This document shows, in pieces, positions 41,024 to 53,572 of a stretch of DNA of 64,000 bases; the first letter of the stretch is position 1, and every line of letters starts with the position of its first letter. Origin of the DNA: Setomelanomma holmii. Taxonomy: Eukaryota > Ascomycota > Dothideomycetes > Pleosporales > Phaeosphaeriaceae. The stretch lies in the NCBI GenBank assembly GCA_010015745.1, contig ML978157.1, forward strand, positions 39,713 to 103,712, given 5' to 3'. The position numbers and the translations under genes are program-made. The notes under the pieces were generated by a model that searched no databases, was not told the origin of the DNA, and worked only from the letters and a program-made list of their open reading frames with translations.

Positions 41024-44000
41024 GCTCTTTTGATTACTCTTTCAAGGTTACGAGTCTTGGAGCCGGGCCATTATATCATCCAGATCATGTTGTCGAGGGT
41101 CCCCAACATTGATCTCAGCATCGCACTTTGGATAAGTCAGGATATGCACATTTGACTTCACTACATTCTGTACCTACTTCGACAGTCATCTGTTAGGGAC
41201 ACTATGACAGGTCACAAAAACGGAAAACAGCGCGGCGTCACATCGGATATTTCAGGGACCTCTCGCAGCGAAGCATGGGGTGGACGAACATCACGGCCGC
41301 CAACGCTAACAAATTACGTACTTGTATAATATTATTATCATCACAGCTGCATCACTTCAGCTCTGCAACAAACCAGTCCACCGCATTTTCCATGGTACTT
41401 TCCCATTGATTGACACAAGCTACGTTGCAAACCGCGCACATCACGTCCTCCACAATCTGCGAGCGGGCTTACTTCCGGTTGCAGAAGCCGAGCCGCGCAT
41501 CTCGAACTCGCAGAAAGGCTTCCCTTTCAGGTGGCGCTTATATTTGAGTTGCAGGCAAGACCATGGATTGCACAAACGAGCCCGGCTCGTGTTCGCGTCC
41601 AAGCTTGCACCTTTAGCCCAGGATTCGCGGCCGCGCCCTTGGCTTTGCACTGGATACCCCAGGTAAACCCAGCAGTCGGCGCACAAGCACAGCTTCGAGA
41701 ACTCAGTGTTGTGAAGGAATTGCTGTTCTGCTTGAACAGTACACCTCGTGCACGCAAATACGCGAAGCAGGGACGTCCTCTTGACTTCAATTTAATCTGC
41801 AGACTGTCAAGCGAGCATCAATGCTACTGCAAGTCATGGCGAGCATTCAGAGCGTTGATCCCTTCGACCCCGCTGGCGCAAGCTGGTTTGAAGATCAACA
41901 GGGTCTTGCACGACTTAGATGCGGAGTCATCTCTCCGCATCTGCATCGGACGAGCACCATGCGGCTCATGTTGCGTACCCATCTAGTGCAGTATTCTAGA
42001 AGGGCATATGATCGCACATAATGTGCCCACACGTTCGCGATGATCCTGGCAAAAAAAATCAACACAAGACGACGACCTGACGGACAGAAGGGTCCGCATT
42101 CAGGCAGCTCGAAATCACACTTTCACGCTTGACCAGGGCAGGCAGTCACGGCGTTGAGAAGAACGCTAGCTTAAGCATGAACTGTTTTGCAACGAATGAT
42201 GGTGGTTTCGTGTCACCTGCGCAACATGCATTTGATACCAAGGGCATGTGTGGTCTCCACACGCTCTATTGGCCAGACGCAACTGAATTTTCGACTGCAC
42301 AATTAACGGCACACGGTTCGCTTGGTGCCGAATGCCAAATTGACTGCATCCACGATGCAGCAGCTACAGCGCCACTCCGCAATGCTGGCACGAAGCGAGA
42401 GCGCGGGGAAAGAAACATCAATCTGTGCAGGGCACATCAATACCAAAGATCGCTATTCCACCAAATTACAACGGACTTCGGAGCCCCGTGCTACTTCTGG
42501 CTGGCATTATCAACGTTGTTTCTCAGGCACGAGATCGATGGTCCAGGGCGACTGTTTTCTTCACCGTAGACCCTTTGATCGCTGGGTGTGAGCTCAAGCC
42601 AACACACTAAAATCACCTTGAAGCGACGGTCCGCTCTACTGGGACTTGGCGTTCCGTCCCCTCTTGACCACCCTGGCCGGTAGTCGAGCCTTAGCGCATG
42701 GACTCGACTGAATCGTCATGATGAGACTCTTGACATGTCAGAGACACGACTATAACACAGCCATTATGGACTTCGGACCGATCCGACACGATCAACAGGA
42801 GTCGAGGAATACGGCATACGTTCATACCCTGGTTCATATGTCTTGTGGGAATCGAAACCACCACCCTCACGAATTTTCTAGTTAGCGATATGCAAAGAAG
42901 TATCAACGCTGCACATACCACGAATGTGCAAGAATAAAAACAGCAAGTATTTCGAGAGATGACCATTAGCTTCGCGTACATTATGCGCCACACCGTTATG
43001 CGTCCTAGACCGATCATTGGTGGAGGTTACCTCAGGTATCGAGATATGGTTGGTGGAATATGCTTTGGTAATCACCAACCCAAAACTGAGCTTCGACTAC
43101 CAGACACCAATTGGCTTTGCGAGCTTCTTGTTTTGTGCCCATGTGCAGCACGAATTGTGGTTGGAGTGTGGAGAAGCAGGCGCTGTGGTTGCATGCACCA
43201 TGCAGCCAACAGATTCAGGAACAGCGTAGGAACGTGGACGTGGGGAAGTCGAACGGGCATGTTCCATCCTTCGGTGCACGAGGCTCGATGCTGGAAATGA
43301 TCGCCGACTTTCATTTGGGAATAGGATGACAAGCAGGCAGTGAGGAAAACAGCAAGCAGGTACGTGAGACACAAGCGCTGACAACGTTGTCTGGGTCCTT
43401 GCTTCGAGAAGCAGATGATCGGTAGCACTCAACGGCGCTGGAAGCTCTGCTGCTCTGTCGGTAAACATGAATCATGTGCGTCCCAGACATCGACACCGTA
43501 TGGAAGTACAGATCTGCATAGTCTTACCTGGTAAGCATTCCTAGTCAACAATGCTCCGAGGCCGAACTACAAGCCCCGAGCATCTGCGCAAACGAAGTCG
43601 ACAATATTGAAGCCACGCCATAAGATCTACATGGGCCCAGGCTCTTACAAGTCAGCAACCTCAAGCATTGATTCGATAAAGCCAAGAGAAAAACCTTCCG
43701 ACGGTTGAAAAGCAAGTATCCATTCGTCCAGAAGTACCATTCATCTTGCATCCTAAGTCTCTATTGGTGGATTATACCCCAGTACATGGTATTTCATTCG
43801 TGGAAAAAGCTTACCTAACACAACCTCACCTCCGCATTTCAAGAACGAATCCGTCACACCAAAACACCTAAGCAAATGACAGCGGGATTGGCTTGAAAAC
43901 AAGCCGTTTGCCCGAAGGTCGGTGCCACGAGGAAGTGCGAAGGAATCATTAGTTCGACAGGGTCGGCAGAGGAATGGTGGAGAGACGTCTTGTGGAGAAG

Positions 44001-44315
44001 CACCAAGCACCTACGCATAACAAGCACAACGGCACCAAAATGTAAACCTGCGGAGAACCCTAGTCTCGAACGATTAATGTCAAACCAAACCGTATGCCGA
44101 CCGTGTACTGGTATGTCTTGCTTTCGTGCCGGCAAACACATCCGGACCTGTCCGTCATGGCGAGCCAGGGCATGGTAGAAGGTGTAACATTGCATTGACA
44201 TTGCGATCTACAATCCTACTTTCTCAGGGTCTAGCAGTACCGTGCCGTTACCGTTACCGTTGTCTAATCTATATGGATCGTCGCGCCGGAGGGGCATATG
44301 ATGTCGTCTCATGTC
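41024..44315. other. Gene-poor stretch of 3.3 kb
   Basis: No frame here shows a known domain, conserved motif or plausible intron-exon structure. Base composition is mixed, and short frames occur on both strands at random. No tandem repeat or transposon feature was noticed. Confidence 0.5.
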
Positions 44316-46186
44316 CTAGGTCATGGTAACCTATGATGCATTAGGCCGCTCTTCATAGGGGTTGTAGGGGTGCGGAAGACTTACCAGTTCCTCTGCGGAA
44401 ACAGGGTGGATGGCCTAGATGGAAGTAGGGTTAGCCAAGTGTTCATTGTTATCAGATGAGAAGGGTTGGGGCTGGGGTTTTCGGGTTCCCCGCAAAATGC
44501 AGGAGCAGTGCAGAGCCTTGCAACGTGTGTATGACAGCGCCACAAGACCATGCAAGCACGGAGATGCACACATGCGCCCCTGTCCCAGACTTGCATCTCG
44601 TAGCGTAAGACGATCATGTATGACCAACAAGAAAGAAAAAGGAACTCGGTACGTACCACACAGCTGTCGAAATCCTTCTTCGTCGCACCCATCTTAATCG
44701 CGACGCCAAAGCCCTGTAGAATCTCACTACTCGCCTGCCCCAAAATATGCAGTCCGACAACCTTCTCTTCCTTACCCACGCACACAATCTTGTACGCAGT
44801 AGGCTGCTTCTCCTCCGAGTCCATCATGGCAAAGTACATGCCGCTAAACTCAGTCTTGTACACCTTGACATCGTCGCCGTATTTCTTGCGCGCTTCAGGC
44901 TCGGTCAAGCCGACGGACCCGATTTCAGGATGTGCGAAAACGACACTGGGGATGTTTTCGTAGACGAGGCGCGCGTCGGGCTGGTTGCCGAAGAGGCGGT
45001 CGGACAATTTTCGACCTGCGGCGATGGCGACGGGGGTGAGTTCAAAGCCGCGGTCGCAGACGTCGCCGATGGCGTAAATGTTTGGTAGGGAAGTGTTTTG
45101 GTAGTCGTCTGTGACGATGTGGTTCTTGTCGTTGAGCTTGATATGAAAGTCTTTGATGTGCAGGTCTTCGATTTCGGGGTCGCGGCCGGTGGCGAAGAGG
45201 ACGACTTCGACTTCCACGGTGGATTCCTTCTTGCTCTCGGTTTCTTGGTAGGTTACGCGCTTGAGGCCGTTGCCGATGTCTTCGACTTTGGTGATTTGGG
45301 TGCCCTTGTACAGGTTGATACCTTGGCGCTCATATTCTTTTGTAACAGCATCTTGGATCATGGGATCGAAGGTTCTCAAAAGCTTGTCTCCACGAATGAA
45401 GAAGTGAGTCTTTGAGCCAAGAGCGTGAAGCATGCCAGTCATTTCGACACCGATGTAACCGGCACCACTTGTGGCAATGCTCTTGGGTAGGGTTTCTAGG
45501 TCGAAGAAGCCGTCGCTGCTGATGCAGAGTTCCTTTCCAGGGATATCAGGTAACTTCGGTCGGCCACCGGTTGCGATGAGGATGTGCTTCGCCTTGATGC
45601 GCTGTGTGCCTCCGCTACGAAGCGCGACCTCGACCTCATCCTTCGCAACGAACTTCGCCCGTCCTTCTAGATGCTCGATGTGGTCCTTATTGAGATTGTT
45701 CTCATAGATGCCGTTGAGTCGCTTGACATATGCGTCTCGCTTCTTCTTGAAGTATGGCCAGTCAAACGAGGGTTGCTCGCCGACCTGGAAACCGTATGCC
45801 TTCGCATCCTTGAAGCTTTCCGCAATGGCCGCCGCATTCCAGGTCACTTTCTTTGGGACGCAACCAACGTTCACGCAAGTGCCTCCATATCGGTTCGACT
45901 CAACAGCGATGACCTTTGCGCCGTGTTTGGCTGCTCGTCGACCGGATGCGATACCGCCGCTTCCGATCCCCAGCACGAGGTAGTCGCACTCTTTCGTAGC
46001 AGACATAACGGGACTTGAGGTAGAGAAGTGGGATGTGAGATTTGAGAGACGCGAGGACGCCACGGTTGTTCTTGAGATGGGAGAGAAGTGCGATCGCGGG
46101 ATGAAGCTGTGGCCCGCAGATGGCGGGGTAGTATAACAGAGACTCGGTGACAGAGCTCGTAGCCTACAATCAAATGATCTGCGCAT
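44316..46186 (-). CDS. glr1: Glutathione reductase, with alternative mitochondrial and cytosolic starts
   Basis: NADPH-dependent reduction of glutathione disulfide. Exons are 46186-44657, 44414-44385 (30 nt) and 44330-44316 (15 nt including the stop), with introns of 242 and 54 nt. From ATG 46186 the product is 524 residues; from ATG 46006 it is 464. The 60-residue leader (MRRSFDCRLRALSPSL, later RSHFSPISRTTVASSRLSN) is rich in Arg and Ser and lacks acidic residues in its first half, as in a mitochondrial presequence. Numbering from MSATKE, the FAD motif is GIGSGGIASGRRAA, the redox disulfide is GGTCVNVGC (Cys44, Cys49), the NADPH region is GAGYIGVEMTG, and the C-terminal AIHPVSAEELVTMT supplies catalytic His453. 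Yeast GLR1 makes both forms from two AUGs; the same is inferred here. Confidence 0.93.
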
Positions 46187-46800
46187 AAAGACTGCAGGAG
46201 GGACACGGCGTCTACTTATGCAATGACGCAAGAAGGAGCCAAAACGTAATTGTCTGTGGAGGGGACTAGACGTTAGTAATCCGCTTCGTCCGCCGGATTG
46301 AGCTTTGGACTGCTCACTGCAGGACAACTGCGCAGAAAGCTGTTCCGGCCGCAGCGAATGGAAAGCTAGGGTGTATCTGCAGTTCCCGACCAAGCCGAAC
46401 ACGTGGGGAGTGAAGTGTGCGCGTCAGAAGACAATTGTCATCGGAATCGACTTTCGAGAAATCTGCGATGACGAAGATAGTGGCACGTTAGACCTCGGCT
46501 GGTCCCTTGCGCCATGCCGCTTTGGTAAGCTACGGCGGGCATTACCTCATTGATCTAGATCGTGTGATGCGCAACACCATTAGCTCTTGCATGCATTCCA
46601 CATCGACATTTGTACATTGTCCATATTCTTCGAGGTATCGAGAGAAGCTGACTATAGCAGTATGCCGGCCAATGACGAGACGATAGCATCGAAGCTCTAT
46701 CACGAGCTTGCACCAACCTGAATACCCTGGAGGACGTGCAGTGCTCAGCATTAAATTATTCCGCTCCACCATAAAACCCACCACACACACTCTCTTAACG
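46187..46800. other. Divergent intergenic region, glutathione reductase and small membrane protein
   Basis: A 614-base divergent promoter region. The minus-strand frame is open upstream of the reductase ATG as far as 46402 but has no further ATG. No other gene is visible. Confidence 0.45.
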
Positions 46801-47288
46801 ATGGGCGGAAGACTCTCCATGCCCAAGGGCGCCGACGGAATGTCTGAGATCTCCAAGCCCACCTCCTCGAATGCAAAAGCCCGCCTCTCCCGCAACCGGG
46901 GCATCATCAATGGCAGGGTGTGTTAGCGCCCTCTCCGTCGCTATATCCATATGCTAATTGACATTTTGATCAGACCATAATGGCTCCCCTCGCGGCGCTA
47001 ACCATGGCCGGCCTCCTCTTCGTCTACGCCCGCACCTCGATCCGCGCCGCGAAGCTCAACGCGCAGAAACACCGCGAAGCAGATGGCGGGCAGATCAGTT
47101 GGCATAAGGAGAGTATGCGAAGGCATGGGCAATTGGAGAGGCTGGATGATGATCGGGGTACGTTTAAGCAGGCGCTGTTGGGGAATGGGAAGGGGAAGAA
47201 GAAGGATGGCGAAGCGGAGGGGAAGGGCGAGGTGGTGAGAAGTGAGAATGATGCGGAGTTAAGAAGGGTTCTGGGGAAGAGGGACTAG
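46801..47288 (+). CDS. Small single-pass membrane protein, unknown function
   Basis: Two exons (46801-46917 and 46974-47288) with a 56-nt intron give 143 residues. The start ATG is in a good context (AACGATGGGC). Residues 1-39 are hydrophilic with several Ser, Lys and Arg. One predicted transmembrane helix follows at about 42-60 (APLAALTMAGLLFVYARTSI), then a basic, Lys/Glu-rich tail with SWHKESMRRHGQ and a low-complexity GKGKKKDGEAEGKGE stretch. The pattern of a short helix followed by Arg and Lys resembles small mitochondrial or ER proteins. I do not recognise a family. Confidence 0.65.
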
Positions 47289-47425
47289 GCTTGCAGATTG
47301 CGGTATTTAGGGTGATGGAGCACGAAGGCACAGAGGATCCTGGACACATGAGGCAAGAGGCAGTGCGATGGTGTCAACAAAGGTATACTCATGTTGCCTA
47401 ACAGGCAATTGCATTCTGTTGCTAT

Positions 47426-48522
47426 TCAACCAATGGTAGCAAAGTACTGCGACCAATCTGGTGTTTGGTACACACTTGCCGGTACCGCTCTCAAGCTAAC
47501 AAACATCTCCACGAACATGTATAATCGTGCAAGTATGTCTAAGACCACAAGAGCCAGCATAGCACGAGGCCAATCTTCCTCGCCGCGAAGATATCTCCAC
47601 CACCACCACGTCACCCAAATTAACGGCAGAGCTAAACAAAGTATGCTGCTCACTCTCCACATCCACTGTTCTGTACTACTTGGAAAGTGGAAGTTCCATG
47701 CAATCACATGGATGAGAGCGAAGATCACTACGATTGGGAGGGAATACCAGTAGTATCCACACGACCCCAAGACCAGTCCATACCTGATTCCTGAGAGAGG
47801 CTGCGACGAGACTGAAGCTGTAACTTTGTCTTTGTCCGGTATGATGACGGGAATTCGGACATCATATGGTTTCTCCCACATGAATGAGTACATCAAGATG
47901 GCGCAGAAGACATTCCCAATAGTGAAGAGTTCGAGCGTTATGACGGCAAGTCCTTGCGCTGCTCGGCCAATAATCTGAGTTATGAACCACAAGACTTGCG
48001 CAACCGCGATTGACTTCAAGATCCAGTCCGCTCTGGCGCGGTTCGCGATGTCCCTATCGTCGACTTCGGGCCAGGGTAATTTTTTTTCTTGGATCAGACG
48101 ATAGTGCTCCGTCACGGGAAATGTTTTCTGTTCTTTGCCCTCACCAGAGTCGACTTCATACACGAAGCCGCGCATCATGAAGAAATAGCATTTCTTGAGC
48201 GACCAGCCGGGTGACTTCGACATGATTAGGTGGGAGCTTAAAGGGTATGAGCTTAACATACCTTAGCCTGTAGCCTTCTGACCTCGACGAATTGATTGAG
48301 AGCCATCGATGCGAAGTATTCTGGTGCCAGCAGACACCACAAGACATACCTGATTCGACGCCCAAAGATCCTCATCTCATAGTCTGATGGTGCTGGTACA
48401 TTGAGATGTATTGCGTTCCAGATGCAGAGGAACATGGTCGCAAAGCAACTCCAGAGGAGGCCGATTGTGCCTCGACCATCGGGCTCAGAGGCCCAGCCGA
48501 CGGTGTGAGTCGTGGAGTTCAT
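47426..48522 (-). CDS. Fungal multi-pass membrane protein, unknown function
   Basis: Two exons (48522-48262 and 48214-47426) with a 47-nt phase-0 intron give 349 residues. Exon 1 carries GRGTIGLLWSCFATMFLCIWNAIHLNVP and the loop RRIRYVLWCLLAPEYFASMAL, a hallmark of a large family of fungal membrane proteins with no assigned role. Exon 2 begins SPGWSLKKCYFFMMRGF and has further helices around QVLWFITQIIGRAAQGLAVITLELFTIGNV and in the C-terminal third. About six membrane segments are present. The gene is convergent with the small membrane protein gene (137 bases between stops). Confidence 0.72.
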
Positions 48523-49917
48523 TGCGGCGATTCTCGAGAGAAGCAGGAGAAAGTGCTTCGAGGTGCGTGCTGCCAAAGAGGCGGCGCATCTTTACGTCTG
48601 CGAAGCAAGGTTGTGGAGACCTGCCTACGAGACATCGCTGGCCTGTGGCAACCTGATGCATATCGGCATGGTCAACCTGGATTACCTCGACCAATCATCT
48701 AATGCTCGTTCACATGGTTCGCAGCAGCGCCACGGTGTGGTTGGGGGCTATTGTGGCAGTGTCGGGACGGGACTGTTGGCAACAAGGGGCCATTTTCTAC
48801 CATGATTAGCGTACATACATAGTCGTGGCTGTGGAACCACGAGGCCACAATCCTTGATGCGGTGGGCTATGGAAAGCTGAAGCTTAGGTAACGGTAGGAG
48901 GTGAGGAATATAGGTATCGAAATTAGATGATATCATATGTGCTGTGTTTCCAGAACGAGCAGCCATCCTCGTCGCAGAGGAAATCGCAGCCTGACAATGC
49001 AAGAAGGAGCAGCCATCCAACATAGCAATCACTCTCGGCTTCAGCGTGACACAACAATTGACTTCAAGTCTCTCTATTTTCAAACTCCCAAGACCATGCT
49101 GCGATGCAGCTAAAACTTACTACAAAGAACGATCCGCGCTTACCCTAGTGCTCAGCTGTCCGCGGCCGGCACCAGTTGCCAAACGTAGCCTGTCTTGCAC
49201 TAGGCAGGTACAGATTGAGCTGAGATTGGCTTGTGACAGTGAATGAAGAATGACTTCATGGCATTGTAGCACCAGAAGTCATAGTGCGAACAGGGCAAGC
49301 AGGCCAGCAGCTTCTGATGTGTCCTAGGTATTGCAGCTGTCAGCTCTGAATCGCCAAAGCTCTCGCAGACGCGACCTGAGAAACGTCAAGCTTTACATGT
49401 GTACGCGAACCCCGCATTTTTTTCAACACGGTGAAGAGCTCGAACATTGATAATGCGCTGCGCGAGATATGATGCTGAGGTGTGAATGGCCTGGATCTTG
49501 AACTCGCTGACTGTTGCTGAGGTCAAAGATGACTCCAGGTAGATGAGTGAGCGACATTCAGGCTCTTGATCAGATACAGAGTGCATATGTTCCTGTGCAG
49601 ATCATGAGGCACGACCAATCAGACATGACGTCCTCGGCCGTTTGAGCAGCTTGGTGCACAAAGCATAGAGCTCAACCCCACCATCCATCACCAATCCCCA
49701 ACCGCCCACATACATCACCTACCGTCCACCTCACCCGCTACATCGCTCGCCATTTCTCCCCAAGCAATCGCACCTCTTCTATTGCCATTGCGCACGTCCA
49801 CCCACACCGCCCGAGTCGTGACGTGCACGCGGTCTTGATGGAGCTTGCCCGGCTACTGGCCTCATCGCGATTGCCGTAGGAGGACGCCCACGTCTTCCAC
49901 AGCTAGCGATAGCCAGT
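48523..49917. other. Divergent intergenic region upstream of the mitochondrial carrier
   Basis: About 1.4 kb between divergent genes, with no supported coding region. The last 250 bases are pyrimidine-rich and likely form the carrier's promoter and leader. Confidence 0.45.
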
Positions 49918-51298
49918 ATGCCGCAGCATGACGACGAGAGGCCGAATGTGAAGAACATCCCCAACAGGCCGAAGGACTTGACCGATGTTTCGAGGGCCGT
50001 CTTGAGAAGCGAGCAGGCGAAGAGATGGACCAAGAGATACAGAACAGAAGTCGCAGCGAGCTCCAGCAGCCTACTCTCGACTTTTGTGGCGGTACGCTGG
50101 GGAGACTTTATCGAGGCGAATCAAGGTGAATGCTAATTGATTTAAGTATCCTCTCGACTCGGTCAAGACGAGATTGCAAGCGTACGATAACTCTCATGCT
50201 TCGCACGACCACGCTGACGCCTGATAGCTACAAGTTCAACTCTTTCAGCGACTGTGTCCGCCACACATATAAAACAGAAGGCTTTCATGGCTTCTGGAGG
50301 GGTGCGCCCCGCCAAAGTTTCCTTACATGGTCGAAAAACTGACGTGTGCAACAGGTGTCTGGTCCCCTCTGGCCAGCATAACTCTCGTTCGAACTGTCTC
50401 CTTCTCGATATACCAACGCTCAAAGTACGCACTCGATGATTGGATATATCAAGCCACCGGCAGCTCGCCGCTCGTCATCGCCAACACCAAAGGCGCATAT
50501 CCCACATTTTCCACCGTCGCATGCTTTGGGCTGGCTGGTGCGGGTGCGGGAGCGACTATCACGGCAATTGCTTGTACGGACCCACACATTCTGTTGGGAT
50601 GCACTGGCTGATCTGCTGCAGGTCCTTTCGAGTTGACGAAGCTGAGCGCTCAGATCTCTGTATTGATGGCTGATCGCAACGACGGTGGCGGTAAGAACGA
50701 TGCGATACGAAAGAGCTACCAGAATCTGGGCACACTCAAGACTGCACAGAACCTGATTAAGCATCGGGGCTGGAAAGGCCTGTACTCGGGATTTCACTTA
50801 CATTTGCGTAAGTCTGAGCGATACACTGTTTGGTGAAGTGCATGAACTGACTTGGCGTAGTTCGCGATTCAATCGGCACCGGCATCTACTTCGTCACATA
50901 TGAGAGCATCAAGCAACTATTGGCGAATGCGCGCGGAACATCTCCCACACATCCATTGGCGGTGGTGGTCGCCGGCGGCATGTGTGGCCTTGTTAGTTGG
51001 GCATGCGTGAGTGGAATACTAAAATTGACATGGAGAGTGCGCATGCTGATATGAACAGATCTTCCCCATTGACACCGCAAAGAGCATTTACCAACGCAAC
51101 TGCCTCGTCGGCGGCAGTGACAAAGCAACGCGACCGAAGATTCAATTTACGAACCGGCGGATGTATCGAGGCCTCGGTGTATCCATGTCTCGCTCCTGCG
51201 TCGTCAACGCCATTTTCTTTACTGCGTTCGAATTCACGAAGAAGCGCATCAACCACATGACTGTGGACGAAGAGCTTCTCCACGCGAATGATCTTTAG
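49918..51298 (+). CDS. Mitochondrial carrier family (SLC25) protein
   Basis: Transport protein of the mitochondrial inner membrane; the substrate is unknown. Seven exons (49918-50091, 50147-50181, 50228-50301, 50355-50573, 50622-50807, 50861-51006, 51059-51298) with introns of 46-55 nt give 357 residues. The three carrier signatures are YPLDSVKTRLQ (repeat 1, a 35-nt exon), CPFELTKLSAQ (repeat 2) and IFPIDTAKSIYQ (repeat 3); each begins just after an intron or is split by one. Other conserved parts are FWRGVWSPLASITLVRTVSFSIYQRSK and GLYSGFHLHLLRDSIGTGIYFVTYE. Repeat 1 has P-L-D-S-V-K, repeat 2 has P-F-E-L-T-K (Glu replaces Asp), and repeat 3 has P-I-D-T-A-K. The first 45 residues are a hydrophilic extension. 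Confidence 0.88.
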
Positions 51299-52443
51299 TG
51301 CGAAAGTAACAATATTTGGTTTTGTATGAGAGGGAGCACTATAACCACAACTGTATTTGCATAGGGCATGGACCAGGAGTCACGGATCTAAGGGAGTCGG
51401 ATATTGTTTGTAAGTCACGCGGAAGTTGACTCACTTATCTGCATAGCATTGAATACGAAGCACGTATTTCACCCACTATCGGTCTCCCTGGGTCGAGCTG
51501 TTTATGCCACTCAACATGGTTCCTTCTGAGTGCAACCATCCCAATTGGTCAGACGACAAAGTGAGTGTAGGCCAAGTCTCTCACTTACATCAAATGGCTC
51601 GGAAAATCTCCACGTGCTCCAGTCATTTGTAAGAGTGATGCCCTCTTGTCTTGAACCCGTGTAGCTGGAGTTCTAGGCTACTCGCTCATAGAGGGAGTAA
51701 GTTAGGGTCGAGCGTTTGTCGTTTGCGGTAAGACATGTTCCTGAAGGTCTTGTGGTCGCGTGCGAATCTTATCGGGGAGCTATGGGCACGTAATGTCTGC
51801 AAAGCTTCGAGAGGTACCGCAAGGGAGGACGCGTCACATCATGTGGCCTCATTTCCGAGCCTGTTCATCTAGTATCGTACTAGTAGACAATGGCTTGTAA
51901 TACAGGCTTCTAAGGCCATCAAGGTCACATGTTACTTGGGGCAGGAGTAAACCGCAAAATGCAATGACGTCAGTCCGAGGAAACATGAACGCTCCTTCTC
52001 GTAACGACCTCAATACTCTCGTCACATCACGATCGAAAGACAACTCAACACTTTATGAACCCGAAAGACCTGACCTAGAGGCCGATTTTGTCGACTACAT
52101 ATTCGTGGAGACGAACTCTACACACATTATATCTGCCTCTACCTGCATGTGCTGTTTCATTGGTCATCCACGTGCGATGACATCCAGCCTCGTCTGCTGC
52201 CTGCCTCACCCCGCCATGGGCAAGTGGCGCTGCTGGCGCGACCCTGAGGACATGAACATCCTCACAACGCCATCGAAAGATGCTACAGGAGCCATAGCCA
52301 TCGCGATCTAACATATTGACACTATCGCCATCTCAGGAGCCCGATCCCGGACCCGCACCACTTTCGAATTGGCTCTCGGAGGTTATTCGCATACAGAGCT
52401 ACGAGGTCCGAACAATCTTGTCGCACAAACTTTGCGATTGACG
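51299..52443. other. Intergenic region upstream of HET-domain fragment
   Basis: An open frame at 51964-52311 (115 residues) has no recognisable motif; it could be an unrelated 5' exon or a chance frame. Nothing else is visible. Confidence 0.4.
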
Positions 52444-53013
52444 ATGCAGTCAGAATGTCTACATAGATATGTAGAAAAACTTGATATCGGCATATGTTGC
52501 CTATCTTGCGGAAGTATTCGCAATTCTACGTACGAAAGTACCGCGGTCGCTTCAGAGCAACCTGCCGACGAAGAGTATCGATATCAACGTTTGGACCACA
52601 ACCTCAAACACATCCGCTTGGTTGAGCTCTTGCCGGTAAGAGGCCTCGACCCTATCTCCTGCCGGATCAAGATCGCGCAGCTACAGCATTTGCCTCCTTA
52701 CGCGGCTATCTCGTATACATGGGCGACTGAAGGAGGAGATGCTAGCAGAGTAAGGAAGATATACGTTGACGTGGGAAGGTTCTTGAAGACCGTAAGGATA
52801 TTCCGAGTTACAATCAATTGTGAAGAAATTCTCCAACAAATCAGATCACAGCACAGCTCACGCACGATATGGATTGACGCGATCTATATAGACCAGGACT
52901 TCATCAGCGAGCGTAACCGCCAAGTCAGACTTATGGATCAGATTTATGAACGCGCTTCGAATGTCGAAATATGCATTCAGGTCCAGGGCCAAGACTATCA
53001 GGATGTGTCATGA
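52444..53013 (+). pseudogene. Truncated HET (heterokaryon incompatibility) domain gene
   Basis: HET domains act in fungal non-self recognition and programmed cell death. From ATG 52444 there are 189 residues. The N-terminal half of a HET domain is clear: RYQRLDHNLKHIRLVELLPV, then LPPYAAISYTWA, a central loop, TIWIDAIYIDQDFISERNRQVRLMDQIYERASNVEICI. The usual W-L-G and the several hundred residues that follow in HET proteins are absent; the frame ends at 53013. A 41-nt intron (GTGTCA at 53005, CTCAG at 53045) would add only 12 residues before a stop at 53081. The gene is either a fragment or a short HET-only protein. Confidence 0.65.
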
Positions 53014-53572
53014 TACTACCGGTGGTATCTCTAACACCCTCTCAGGTTGAGAATGAAAGCGCTCAGATTCATGCTACTTGAGCTTAAGCTAATAATAACG
53101 ACAACCACTTTCGCTGGCAGTCAAGTCTGAACGTCTTGCGATGTTTGCAGTGACGACGTGACACCTACCGTCGAAAAGATACAATATCAATAGAAAGTGT
53201 TGGCGAAACGCACTTGTGCAGAAATCAAAACACTGCCAATAGTGGTGCCAAAGGAGGTGGCTGTGATGAAGACGGGCAGGGTCTTTGATGTGCAATGCGC
53301 CGAATTATATCGCGGCTTTCACTAGTTGCTGCAATACAAATTAACAGCCGCGAAGGCATAGCTGGGACCATCGTTTATGCTCAATACTGGATATATCGCA
53401 TTGAAGCAAGACATTTCATCAAACGGAAGCAACGAGTGGTGGTATCATTCGTGAAACGCCATCGCTATGAACAAACAAGCAGAGTCACAACCTCAGTCAT
53501 CCTCTCCCGTCCAACTCTCTTCAACTATCCAACGAGCATCTATATTCCACGTCAAGCAAGCGCACGGGTATC
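53014..53572. other. Intergenic region between HET fragment and shugoshin
   Basis: About 560 bases with no visible gene. It may contain the missing downstream part of the HET gene in decayed form, but no HET motif is readable in any frame. Confidence 0.4.

Noticed and set aside
42843..42860. GGTTTCGATTCCCAC on the minus strand, resembling a tRNA T-arm
   Set aside because: The T-stem has a mismatch, the B box has an extra T, and no D-arm, anticodon stem or acceptor pairing could be found upstream.
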